Source: Malaya genurostris
Lineage: Eukaryota; Arthropoda; Insecta; Diptera; Culicidae
Direction: 5' to 3'
NCBI RefSeq assembly: GCF_030247185.1
Contig: NC_080572.1
Span: forward strand, 101,953,198-102,017,197
DNA: 64,000 nucleotides
Part shown: positions 10,052 through 20,028 of the stretch, one piece after another
Position numbering within the stretch: position 1 is the stretch's first letter
How the letters are laid out: every line of letters begins with the position of its first letter
Position numbers and translations under genes: made by a program
The notes under the pieces: generated by a model
Told to the model about the DNA's origin: nothing
Seen by the model: the letters and a program-made list of their open reading frames with translations, nothing else
Database searches by the model: none

Positions 10052-12269
10052 CCTGTTTTAATCCACCTAGTGGTGTAATGATGCCTTTCTCATGTACATA
10101 TAATATTGTGGTATTCTATTCAAAAATTTTCTCTTCGATTCTCGAAAGAAACCAAGTGATTGTTTATGCATAACATACAGAAAAAACAGTGCTTTGATTG
10201 CGTAATCCATCCTTAAGAGAACGAAATGGGTTCAATATTATATGCACTTCCGGCACCGGAATCCGAGAACCGGTATAATCGAAGTCGGTTCGTACAGCCA
10301 CCAACTAACATGACACACAAACTCTTCTAGTACGCACCCTATAACTCCGGATTTGGAAGTCGGATCCGGATGAAATTCAGGAATTCCGTATGGGACCGGG
10401 AGACCTTTCATTTGAATCTAAGTTTGTGGAAATCGGTCAAACCATCGCTTAGAAAAGTGAGTGAGATCCATTTTGGTATATATGACCATTATTTCTGGTA
10501 CTTTCAGAACCGGATACCGGGAACCAGGATAGCCGGAATCGGTTTGTTTAGTTGCCTACTGATAATGACTATCGATTTGTGTAGTTTTGAGACCAGTTTA
10601 GAAAAATTTTCACGTATTTTGTTTCACCGGTTTAAGTGACGGTGTACAATATTGAACACACTTTACCCTATAATTCCGGAACCGGAAGTCGGATCCGGAT
10701 GAAATTCAGGAATTCCGTATGGGACCGGGAGACCTTTCATTTGAATCTAAGTTTGTGGAAATCGGTCAAACCATCGCTGAGAAAAGTGAGTGAGATCCAA
10801 TTTGGTATATATGACCATTATTTCTGGTACTTTCGGAACCGGATACCGGGAACCAGGATAGCCGGAATCGGTTTGTTTAGTTGCCTACTGATAATGACTA
10901 TCGATTTGTGTAGTTTTTAAACCAGTTTAGAAAAACATTCACGTATTTTGTTTCGCCGGTTTAAGTGGCGGTGTACAATATTGAACACACTTTACCCTAT
11001 AATTCCGGAACCGGAAGTCGGATCCGGATGAAATTCAGGAATTCCGTATGGGACTGGAAGACCTTTCATTTGAATCTAAGTTTGTGGAAATCGGTCAAAC
11101 CATCGCTGAGAAAAGTGAGTGAGATCCATTTTGGTATATATGACCATTATTTCTGGTACTTTCGGAACCGGATACCGGAAACCAGGATAGCCGGAATCGG
11201 TTTGTTTAGTTGCCTACTGATAATGACTATCGATTTGTGTAGTTTTGAGACCAATTTAGAAAAAATTTCACGTGTTTTGTTTCGCCGGTTTAAGTGACGG
11301 TGTACAATATTGAACACACTTTACCCTATAATTCCCGAACCGGAAGTCGGATCCGGATGAAAATCAGGAATTCCTTATGGGACCGGAAGACCTTTCATTT
11401 GAGTCTTAGTTTGTGGAAATCGGTCAAACCATCGCTGAGAAATGTGAGTGAGATCCATTTTGGTATATATGACCATTATTTTTGGTACTTTCGGAACCGG
11501 ATACCGGGGGCCAGGATAGCCGGAATCGGTTTGTTTAGTTGCCTACTGATAATGACTATCGATTTGTGTAGTTTTGAGACCAGTTTAGAAAAACATTCAT
11601 GTGTTGTGTTTCGCCGGTTTAAGTGACGGTGTACAATATTGAACACACTTTATCCTATAATTCCGGAACCGGAAGTCGGATCCGGATGAAATTCAGGAAT
11701 TCCGTATGGGACCGGGAGACCTTTCATTTGAACCTAAGTTTGTGGAAATCGGTCAAACCATCGGTGAGAAAAGTGAGTGAGATCCATTTTGGTATATATG
11801 ACCACTATTTCTGGTACTTCCGGAACCGGATACCGGGAACCAGGATAGCCGGAATCGGTTTGTTTGGTTGCCTACTGATAATGACTATCGACTTGTGTAG
11901 TTTTGAGACCAGTTTAGATTTTTTTTAACGTTTTTTGTTTCACCGGCTTAAGTGACGGTGTACAATATTGAACACACTTTACCCTATAACTCCGGAACCG
12001 GAAGTCGGATCCGGAAGAAATTCAGGAATTCCGTATGGGACTATGAGGCCTTCCATTTGAATCCTAGTTTGTCAAAATCGCTTCAGCCTGCTTCGAGAAA
12101 ACCTAGTGAGATTATTTGACACATACACACACATACATACACACACGCAGACATTGCTCAGCTCGATGAACTGAGTCGAATGGTATATGACACTTGGCCT
12201 TCCGGGCCAATTTTCACTAGTCGGTTTTTCAAGTGATTGCATAACCTTTCTATATGAGAAAGGCAAAAA
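10052..12269 (+). repeat. Composite repeat copy A, complete, with expanded internal array
   Basis: The left end is CCTGTTTTAATCC followed by CACCTAGTGGTG and ATGCCTTTCTCAT. The right end is a CA-rich microsatellite (12118-12155), GGCCTTCCGGGCC, then CATAACCTTTCTATATGAG and AAAGGC before an A run. The same two ends bound copies at 20469-21013 and 38541-40373. The word GCCTTTCTCATAT occurs inverted near both ends. No protein gene is carried. The element class is unknown. Confidence 0.75.
10240..12112 (+). repeat. Tandem array of 329-bp units (five exact periods)
   Basis: The string AAATTCAGGAATTCCGTATG recurs with its unit start at 10370, 10699, 11028, 11357, 11686 and 12015, exactly 329 bp apart. 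Units also share GGAACCGGAAGTCGGATCC, TTTCATTTGAA, AAATCGGTCAAACCATCG, GGTATATATGACCA and TGACTATCGA. A diverged unit starts the array. Similar open frames in successive units are a by-product of near identity. 329 is not a multiple of three, so those frames shift from unit to unit and are not a gene. Confidence 0.9.
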
Positions 12270-12290
12270 GGAAGGAAATGTTTGTTAAAA

Positions 12291-13480
12291 GCTTTGCGTT
12301 TCTCATATAGAACGACTTTTAAACCGAGGCACGGAGAACCGAATGCCATACACCATTCGTTTCAACTCGACGAACTGAACTAATGTCTGTGTGTGTATGT
12401 GTATGTATGAGTGTGTAACAAAAATTTTCATTCTGTTTTCTCGAAAAAAGTTAAACCGATCTTCACAAACGAAGATTCAAATTTTGATCACATACCAAGT
12501 TCCTGAATTTTGTTTGGATCCTACTTCCGATTTCGAAATTACAGGGTAAAATGTACCAAAAAGTGAAAATAATGTCAGTATATTGTGTCATATGTAGTTC
12601 AACCGATTTTAACATCTTAAATTCAACTAAGAGGTGTTCAGATACCATAAGAATATCGCGTTTTTTATTCAGATCCGGTCTCCGGTTACGAAGGTAGAGA
12701 GCTTAGAGTAAAAACATCAAATTCAAGAGTATTTTTTTATAGGTAACGGATTCTTTAAATTAGTTAATAAATTTTTCTAGTTTGCATATCAAGAAGGTCT
12801 ACTGCTAATTTTGATCAAATCAAACTCAACTCAACTCATAGAAAATCGTAAAATATTTTCTAAGTTGTGCTTAAAATTGATCCAATTTGTATGACATGTT
12901 AGTTTATGGTCATAGGAACTGTTTCTAGTAATGCTGATCCCGTCATTTTTTAAAACCGTCATTTTTATCGAAGGTGTAGAAAATTTTGTGAATTCTGTTA
13001 AATTGGGCTTAAAAGTTTTTCAGTTTGCAGTTTATAAAAAATTTTATAATGTATCTGGCTTCATTTCCTCAAATATAATTGAATCGATTTTCACTAACTT
13101 GAATTCAAATGTAGTATTCAAATGAACCAATATTAGGTAAAAGAAGTCCTCAAAACCGGTTTCTAAACGTTTTAATTATAAATATTTTGTTCTTTTTTGC
13201 TAGAAGATAATGAATACAATGAGAAAGAAATGATTATACCGCTAGGTATGGTCATTTTACATACTACATTTAAATTTATGTTAAAGAAAGTCGATTCTAT
13301 GGTATTTGAGAGATGGAAGTGAGCTCCATTTTAATGATTTTGACTACTACTTCCGGCACTTCCGAAACTGAAAACTACCGGTATCCAGTGATATTTGGTT
13401 CATTCAGCCATCATCTATAATGAACTACAAATTGAAATAGTTCTGAGCCCAATTTTAAAGAATTCCCATATTGTAATTGT
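12291..13480 (-). repeat. Composite repeat copy F, minus strand, tail to tail with copy A
   Basis: Read on the minus strand it ends with the same right-end words (the CA-rich tract at 12382-12420, then CTATATGAGAAACGC). Diverged monomer sequence lies at 12463-12720 and weaker monomer-like sequence reaches about 13480. Only about 20 bp separate its right end from that of copy A, giving an inverted pair. Confidence 0.5.
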
Positions 13481-13609
13481 ATTAAAAAAATATCAATAAA
13501 TCGCCATCTTGCATTTAAATCGAGTTAAAACATTGCTTTCCAGCAATTATTCGTCTTAACAGTTTCAAAAATATAGCATTCGAATATTGCCCTAGCACAT
13601 ATATTCATA

Positions 13610-13745
13610 TTTTGCAAAGTAAGTTTGTAAAGAAATTTTACGTTATTTTCAATTTACTTCATAAAAGAAGATTACGTTATTCGGGATTTGGTTTGTAAAA
13701 AAAGATACTTCGTTAAAAAAAACTCTTGGTAAATGGAGGCTTCGG
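13610..13745. repeat. Second TTACG-word array
   Basis: The word order parallels 1845-1965 (TTTTACGTTATTTT, ATTACGTTATTCGGGATTTGG, GGTAAATGGAGG), with more divergence. Confidence 0.4.
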
Positions 13746-14134
13746 AGTATTTAGAATAAATAATTAGCATGGTTTCGACCTATATTTCGGAATGAGAAAA
13801 CAAAACAAACAAAAAATCTATGCATAATTTCTTACACACGCTTCGATCACTAGAGTTCAAGAAAGAGGTAAATAATACTGTTAGTAATAAAAACGAACAC
13901 TATTATTAATTGATCGGTCGATCAGTACATACATATAAGATTCAGTGACAAATTACCAATGGTAATAATTATGACATAATTCTTTTCTCATCGAACAATA
14001 GAAGCCGTCTGGAAGAATTCAACCTGAAAATCATGGATCTTGTAAATACTCAAATTTCCTATCTGTCATCGCCCGGATATTTATGGAATAAATATGGTAA
14101 AAATAATCCCAACGCTTTTCCGCCCGCTACTTAC
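13746..14134 (-). other. Intron 3' of the B4GAT1-like exon
   Basis: Follows the GTAAGT donor on the minus strand (14134-14129). I see no further exon of the gene between here and base 1, so the remaining C-terminal coding sequence is probably outside the window. Confidence 0.5.
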
Positions 14135-14288
14135 CTGAGTATTCCTGGTATAGCCATAACCGAGAAATCTTTCATCGTGGGGTGGAACAGTGTCCGGAGC
14201 GACGTAAAATGGCTCATACAAGAACTCGAAATTTGTTACGTTATGCGAAACGCGTGTTTCATCGCTCTCCGAAACTTCAGCTTGCCAT
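14135..14288 (-). CDS. B4GAT1: B4GAT1-like glucuronyltransferase, exon 3
   Basis: A 154-bp exon on the minus strand bounded by a CACAG acceptor (14293-14289) and a CAG|GTAAGT donor. Its first base completes the arginine codon begun by the AG at the end of the exon at 29543. It then encodes 51 residues, including FEFLYEPFYVAPDTVPPHDE and the block ERFLGYGYTRNTQ. This segment matches the part of GT49 proteins (B4GAT1 and the second domain of LARGE) that follows the catalytic core, with the conserved EPF and DERF..YG pattern. The enzyme family adds glucuronic acid in the Golgi to prime matriglycan on alpha-dystroglycan. Phase agreement with the distant exon is strong evidence that the two belong together. 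The exon ends in phase 0. The next exon, expected to carry the HWGLQ-like C-terminal block, was not found. Confidence 0.85.
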
Positions 14289-15599
14289 CTGTGAATTAAA
14301 AGATTAGGAGAAGACTTGTTAACATCGCTTCGCAGCTGCCAACACACTTAATAATGTCATTTACATCGTCTAATCAGCTGATGATTTTTGAAACGCTCAA
14401 CGAAATTCCACAGCTTCATTAAACTTATATAGCCCTTACTAGGAACCCGAGCTTAGCTTTATGTCACCATAAAATAGAAGCACACTAATCTATCCGATAG
14501 CACTCCCTCATCAACAACCTCCCTGAGATCGCATCACATCACATCACAAGAAGTCCGTGTTCTGTTCGTCACCGGAACCACTCAGGCAACCCCAAAGCAC
14601 GCATCTAAATCAAAGCATTATTACTTTATGATCTTCTAAATTATCACAGTGAATGTCTCTCCTCCGAGATGGTTTTCCTTACCCCATCCCAAAAGAAAAG
14701 AAGCGAGCAAAGCATAAATGGGATACGGTTGTGGCTGAAATCGGAATGAAACGGAAGCACGGGGTATTTTCCCTGGTTTGTCTACTTTCCAGAAGGCCAA
14801 TGCGAACGGAAACGCCACTGTGTGATCGTAAAACCGAACGAAGAACGATTCGTTAAATGATGGGTCCCCTTGTGTCATTGCAGCCCGAGCGATCCCGATC
14901 CAGAAGCGGACGCCCAAACAGCATCTTAGCAGTGACCGTGCATCAGTTTGGTTTAGCCAGCAAACAAATGAAAAACCGAACAATGAATGGACATAAAATT
15001 GTAGACTTTATGGGGGAATGCTTTTTCCTGTCGAGGTTTTTTAGGCGTGATTTTGGTGGTGCATTGTTTTTCGTTTTATTGGTCGCTTTTAGTCGAAGCT
15101 GTCACATTTATTTTGCTTAGCGAAGAATGTGCCTCGGCTGGAAGTGCTATAAAAGTTTAAATATTAGCTTCGATTTCTGAATTCTAGAGCATTTTTAATC
15201 TGCCAACAGAGTATTTCTTTTATTATAATTTTGCACTATTCGCAAAAAAAGTCAATAAGATCAGGGTGAAATGCAACAATAATCAAAATTATTCCAAACG
15301 ACGATCAATCAGCACCAAGGACCTAAGTTTTAAATCACTTGAAATTAGGGTAGAGCACAAACAATCTTATAATTAATAATCGGTTTTGTTGAGCATTTGG
15401 GATCTTGATCCGTACCAAATTATTTATTTCAAAACGTGCTCAATGCACCTAGAAGTAAGATGATACCTTTTCTTATAAACCAGCATAAGCTTTTCGCGTG
15501 AATAAACCTCATTGTGTTTAGTTTTCATGAAATTATTTTCATGACTGGGAACTATAAGATGAATCGAAATCTTCATCATGGAACTGTAAGATGAATCGA
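14289..15599. other. Intronic sequence next to exon 3, no repeat recognised
   Basis: This part of the long intron is less repetitive and richer in GC than its surroundings (especially 14640-14990), with a (CACAT)n run at 14527-14547 and a 26-bp direct repeat (15547 and 15580). Overlapping frames on both strands at 14636-14983 and 14653-15120 show no domain I recognise. It could hold regulatory DNA. Confidence 0.3.
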
Positions 15600-16794
15600 A
15601 ATCTTTTGAATCTAAACAAGTGACAACCGATGAAGCAATCCATGAGATGTAGAAGTGAGTTTCTCTTTAAAGTTTTTGTCATTATTTATGTTACTTCCAG
15701 AAACGGTATTCAGAGACCAACCTAACCAAAAATAGTTCGTATGTACACGAATTAGTATGACGAATAAATCGAAATAGTTTTGAGCCCAACTTTGAAGATT
15801 TTTTTGTATCGTCATCTTCTATGACGGTTAGAATTTCAAAAATTCATCACCCTGTAATTTACAAATTGGAAGTCGGAATCGGATAAAACTCATCAATTTT
15901 GTATGGGACCATAAGTTTATTTAATTTGAATTTTTGTTTATTAAATTAGTTTTGGCCTTCTTCTAGCTTCTTTTTTCCCGATACTTTCGGAAATAGAAGA
16001 GAAACGGATCCTAGAGAAATCGTAGTGCGTTCCTAATATTTTTTTTGGGTACCTTCCGGGATCGAAAATCGAATACCGTTAAAACTGAAATAAGTTTATT
16101 TGGTCGTCGACTCTCAAAATCTGTGAACCCGATAGACCCGATAAATCCGATAAATTTATGTGAAATGTTTACACTAATCACCCTGTACCCCTCGTAGCTG
16201 GCTGATCCGATTTCATCCATCTAACAAAATGATATTTCAATTTCATTACATACATCATCCTGTAGTTCCGAAACCAGAAGTAAGTTAAATAAGTAAGTAA
16301 GAAATCAATTTTCACACTGTGCATAGTCTTTTAGGTGCTAAGAAAAAATTGCATGAAACAGTATCGATACTCGTGTTTCACTTTGCTCCGAAACATTGCT
16401 TTATCATCAAGCGCGTAAAACTCCTACTACTGCAATAGAGCGAGAAGTCGCTTACATAAAAACATCGATATCTCTGTTACAAATGAACGGATTTTAACAA
16501 TCTAAGGCTTGCTAGATAGAAGAAACTAAGTTTACAAACATATTCTGTTTCAAGGTCAATTGTGACAGATATTGAAAAATTTGACATAAAACTTCGTATA
16601 ACTCAAAAAGTAAACAGACCTTTCATTTACGAATTTTCTTATCAAAATCGGTCCAGTTATCTCTGAGATCTCGACCTCTTTGTTAACAACACACATACAG
16701 ACACACAAAGGTACACACACGGATATTGGCTCAGTTCGTCGAGCTGAATGGATAGGTATATGACACCTGGCCCTCAGGGCCTCGGAAAATTTTT
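15600..16794 (+). repeat. Composite repeat, diverged monomers with right end
   Basis: Diverged monomer words (CCCTGTAATTTACAAATTGG, GGAAGTCGGAATCGG, GACCTTTCATT, AAAATCGGTCCAG) lead into a CACACA-rich stretch (16685-16725) and the right-end words GCTGAATGG, TATATGACACCTGGCC and CTCAGGGCCTCGG. The left end and the final AAAGGC are missing. Confidence 0.5.
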
Positions 16795-17559
16795 CTAAAG
16801 TTTAAGCGAATTCTATACTTATTTTTTATATTTATAAAATAAAACCATGATAATCACGAGTCGCCTACAATAATCAGCTGGCAACATGTCAATATTGTCA
16901 TAATGCGAGAAACAAACGGTTACCAGATGACATTTAGGTCAATATCCTATTTGGCAGGCTATCTGCAGCTATTGAAAACGCAGGCAGAATTTTGTCATAA
17001 AAGGCACTTGAGTAAAAGGTACCAAAAAACAGCATTTGTCGTTTTGGAAACACCTCAGGGAAAAGCAACTACTTTAGTCGAATTAAGTTTCATGCCACTG
17101 ACTCAAAGGCAGACAGAAAAAATATGAGACTGATTCGGTTTATTTTTTCAACAATGCATGGATGTTCTGAGCTACATTTTTATTTACTTAAATAGAAGTT
17201 TAGGTTTTTAGTATGAATTGAAACACAAGAAAACTTATATTGGATGCTTTTATCATTGAAACGACTTGGCTGCTTTAATCAAGAGATATATTCTAGTCAG
17301 AAGCATTGAACACGTTTTTCTTGAGACCCCTTACTATTTTTTGCTGGTATTATTTATATTTGTATCCTCAAATAATCGTCTGTTATAAACAAATAATAGT
17401 AAACGTTTTAAAATACCAATATTTGGCAGAAATAAAGACATTTTGTTTAAATTAGAAATACACATGGGGTTTCACAGTAAATTATCTGAATCGTAATTAA
17501 TTCAAGAACTTTCAAAACATGCAGTTCTAAGAAGTATATTTTATTATTTTGTCGTTGAT
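16795..17559. other. No gene recognised (intron 2)
   Basis: AT-rich intronic DNA. The frame at 16903-17127 has no recognisable domain and could be chance. Confidence 0.35.
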
Positions 17560-17619
17560 ACTATTGACTTTATTATGGGGAGCCTTTTCAAAATGTACCC
17601 TCTGAGGGAGGGGATCTGG

Positions 17620-17808
17620 GTCATTTCGCCGAAAGCCATTTCGCCAAAAGAGTCATTTCGCCGAAAGGGTCATTTCGCCGAAAGTCTTTTCGCCGAAAGT
17701 CATTTCGCCGAAAGCCATTTCGCCAAAAGAGTCATTTCGCCGAAAGGGTCGTTTCGCCGAAAGTCATTTCGCCGAATGCCATTTCGCCGAAAGAGTAATT
17801 TTGCCGAA
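17620..17808 (+). repeat. Array of 12 TTTCGCCGAAA units with higher-order repeat
   Basis: Twelve units of 15 or 17 bp carry the core TTTCGCCGAAA, which is palindromic around a single central C. Unit variants TC, CC (GCCAAAAG), AGTC, GGTC and TC occur in that order twice, so a five-unit block of about 79 bp has itself been duplicated. The open frame at 17575-17892 is a consequence of the array and not a gene. Confidence 0.85.
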
Positions 17809-18149
17809 TTCGTCATTAGGCTTAGTATCGTAATTGGAATTGATGAAAGAAGACAAATAAAAAAATGGTTATGTTTACTCTCGTTTTGTTGACCTACAAT
17901 CGTACTTCTGATATGATCCAGAGACTTGAATAATTTTTGTAGGTTTATTCATGATCCTCAGAACGGAATTCCCAAAATATCTTGTTGACTTTATTAGTGT
18001 AGCAATCAGGCAATTGTTTGCGGAATTTGCCGGTAACTGAGTGCAGATCGAAAAATATCTAATGCGGCTTCGCCACATCGTTTTGTTCGTATGCTATCCA
18101 ACCTCGCTATCGCTCGTTCGGACCTAACTGAAGTAAAAAAATAACTTTG

Positions 18150-18300
18150 AGTAGACCGGGCAAACGAGGCGGTTACAGGTTTGTATGCAAGAGGCCGCCG
18201 CTTCCGACGGCGGGTCGGCGGTCAACTCAGCTGGCGTCGCCTCGGCGGCTTTGTGCCGCCGAACCATTTTGGCTTTGGTTATGTGGCTGCGCCACATGCG
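18150..18300 (+). other. GC-rich hairpin-forming core inside the array transposon
   Basis: About 150 bp is far richer in G and C than the rest of the window. It contains nested complementary words (GGCCGCCGC with GGCGGGTCGGCGG, CGGCGGCTTTGTGCCGCCG, and the palindrome GTGGCTGCGCCAC). Function is unknown. Confidence 0.6.
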
Positions 18301-18540
18301 GAGATTTAATGCAAAAGAATATTTTTGACCCTAAAAAAATTACCCTTTCGGCGAAATGGCTTTCGACGAAATGACCCGCTCCCCTGAGAAAGTGATGAGT
18401 TTTTGATCGTGAATATCTCTTGTTGTATCTAATGTATCAACATTATTTTTGCTTCATGCAATCGGAAATATGATCATTAATTTATGATAACATTTTCAGT
18501 TGCATAACATGATCACGAATAATTGAAAATTAAAGCTTTC

Positions 18541-19499
18541 TGAAATGTTTGGTATTAACGAGTATCAGAGAAGAAAACACATGTCACGTGTTTGTGTTAG
18601 ATTTTCAGTCATGATTTTGAAAGCTCATCTTCAGGAGGATTTATATAATCTAACTATCAGTATATTCAAAATTGTATTGCAATAACACTGAAGTGTTTGA
18701 ATAGTACACTATTTAAAAACCTGTCTGAATTAACCCATGCCAGCACCAACCATTTAGAACGCGTTCTGAAGAAGAGAACAAAATATCTGCTGCTGTACTA
18801 CTGTATCGGTATAAAAGATGAACATTCATTTTTTCCCCATTATTTTCGGTGCCACGTTTGTCGAAGCAAGACATATGGGAGATCAACAGTGTAGAGGACA
18901 CGATTCTAGGTTCTAAATACAAGGATAATATTCTTCACAGAATATTTCCGCTGCTTTGTAAACCAATTCTATTTTACATGTTTATTATAAGGGATAGCGC
19001 ATGCACTTTTGAAAAGAACTGTTTCTAATATTTCCTATACTTTCGCTGTGTGTTATCATATTGAACTTATTATTATTGTATATGTTTCATATAGCCCACT
19101 TTTGATCTGTTCATATCGTGCTTTATATGGACACATTTTGAGTTTCACCGAGCCATTGTCATCCGTATTCACGTCAATCTGGTTATGCTGTTACATTACC
19201 CACCCGCCTATTTTGTTTTGATCAGTCACGAAGGTGTATTAGAGAAGCTTTCAACGATGAAAGAAAATTCAATAGCCAACAAACAATACGATGTTAGAAA
19301 CGTCCGATTCTCACCACAATCGTTGAAGTGATTACAATGATGTCTTTACAACAAGAAAAATGCGCAACAAAACGTTGGAAACTTGTTTGAAAAATTAAAT
19401 TGCCGTGGATAGATCGGAAAGCAAACTGATATTCATCACTAATTCGTATCCCGAGTGAATATGACAATCAAGGACTATTACCTCAGTCGGTGTTGAACA
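18541..19499. other. No gene recognised (intron 2)
   Basis: Frames on both strands at 18697-19221 are short and have no domain I recognise. No clear repeat is seen. Confidence 0.35.
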
Positions 19500-19576
19500 G
19501 TCGTTCGCACCGCACGCGAATAGCTCTTGGTTCCTGGAAATTTTTTCTGGCTACCTAGAGTTTCATTGATTCAAGG

Positions 19577-19800
19577 CTTCAGTCTTTTTCAAGGCTACTC
19601 GTATTACTAACAGTCTTTTTCAAGACTAACAATTAGTCATCCTTTCTCAAGGCTATACAAAGAGTGATATTCTAATATAATCAGTCTTTTACGAGACTAA
19701 GAAATTAAGTAGCCTTAAGGCTAGATATTCAAAGAACTATACTTCGAACTAATCAGTCTTTATAAAGACTACCACAAAATCAGTCTTTAACAAGACTTTT
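19577..19800 (+). repeat. Array of small AGTCTTT hairpins in the LINE leader
   Basis: Perfect or near-perfect 14-16 nt hairpins: AGTCTTTTTCAAGGCT (19581), AGTCTTTTTCAAGACT (19612), AGTCTTTTACGAGACT (19683), TAGCCTTAAGGCTA (19710), AGTCTTTATAAAGACT (19755) and AGTCTTTAACAAGACT (19782). Stems are conserved while loops vary. Confidence 0.8.
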
Positions 19801-20028
19801 CCAAACTAGGATTCTAATCGAAGAATAATTTAGCCTAGCTAATTTAATTTCAAATTTCATTCATTTCAAAAATGCCTGCGTCCAACCGGAAAGGCAACAA
19901 GCCTAAGGCTAAAAATAAGAAATAAATCACAATCCGTTATTCAACATTTTCCTAATAACATTCACGATCTTATAGGATCTGAATGTAAAAATAAAAGACA
20001 ACGGACGGATTTCCCTTCCGTTGATCCT

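Larger units (their letters stand above)
17607..18383 (+). mobile_element. Non-autonomous DNA transposon with TTTCGCCGAAA array
   Basis: A 777-bp element. The left end reads GGGGATCTGGGTCATTTCG. The right end, on the minus strand, reads GGGAGCGGGTCATTTCG. Both continue as CGAAAGCCATTTCGCC, forming imperfect terminal inverted repeats of about 35-40 bp. CTGAG occurs at 17602-17606 and 18384-18388, a probable 5-bp target duplication supported by the uninterrupted family T copy at 5.3 kb. No transposase frame is present. A related copy with the same internal sequence starts near 48873. Confidence 0.7.
17560..18540 (+). repeat. Repeat family T, copy 2, split by an array transposon
   Basis: T sequence (TATGGGGAGCCTTTTCAAAA, ACCCTCTGAG) stops at 17606 and resumes after 18383 with GATCGTGAATATCTC, TTGTATCTAATG and GAAATATGATCA. 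The order matches the uninterrupted copy at 5270-5465. Confidence 0.6.

Noticed and set aside
10370..11928. Five similar ORFs of about 90-110 codons in tandem, looking like a small gene family
   Set aside because: They arise from the 329-bp satellite. The period is not a multiple of three, starts are mostly not ATG, and the peptides match no domain.
14636..14983. Minus-strand 115-codon ORF near exon 3
   Set aside because: No recognisable domain, no phase link to the glycosyltransferase exons, and competing frames on the plus strand; kept only as intronic sequence.
17620..17808. CRISPR-like array
   Set aside because: Units are contiguous 15-17-mers without unique spacers, in a eukaryotic intron.
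17575..17892. Repetitive Arg/Lys/Phe-rich ORF over the TTTCGCCGAAA array
   Set aside because: Any tandem array without a stop gives such a frame; it is noncoding transposon DNA.
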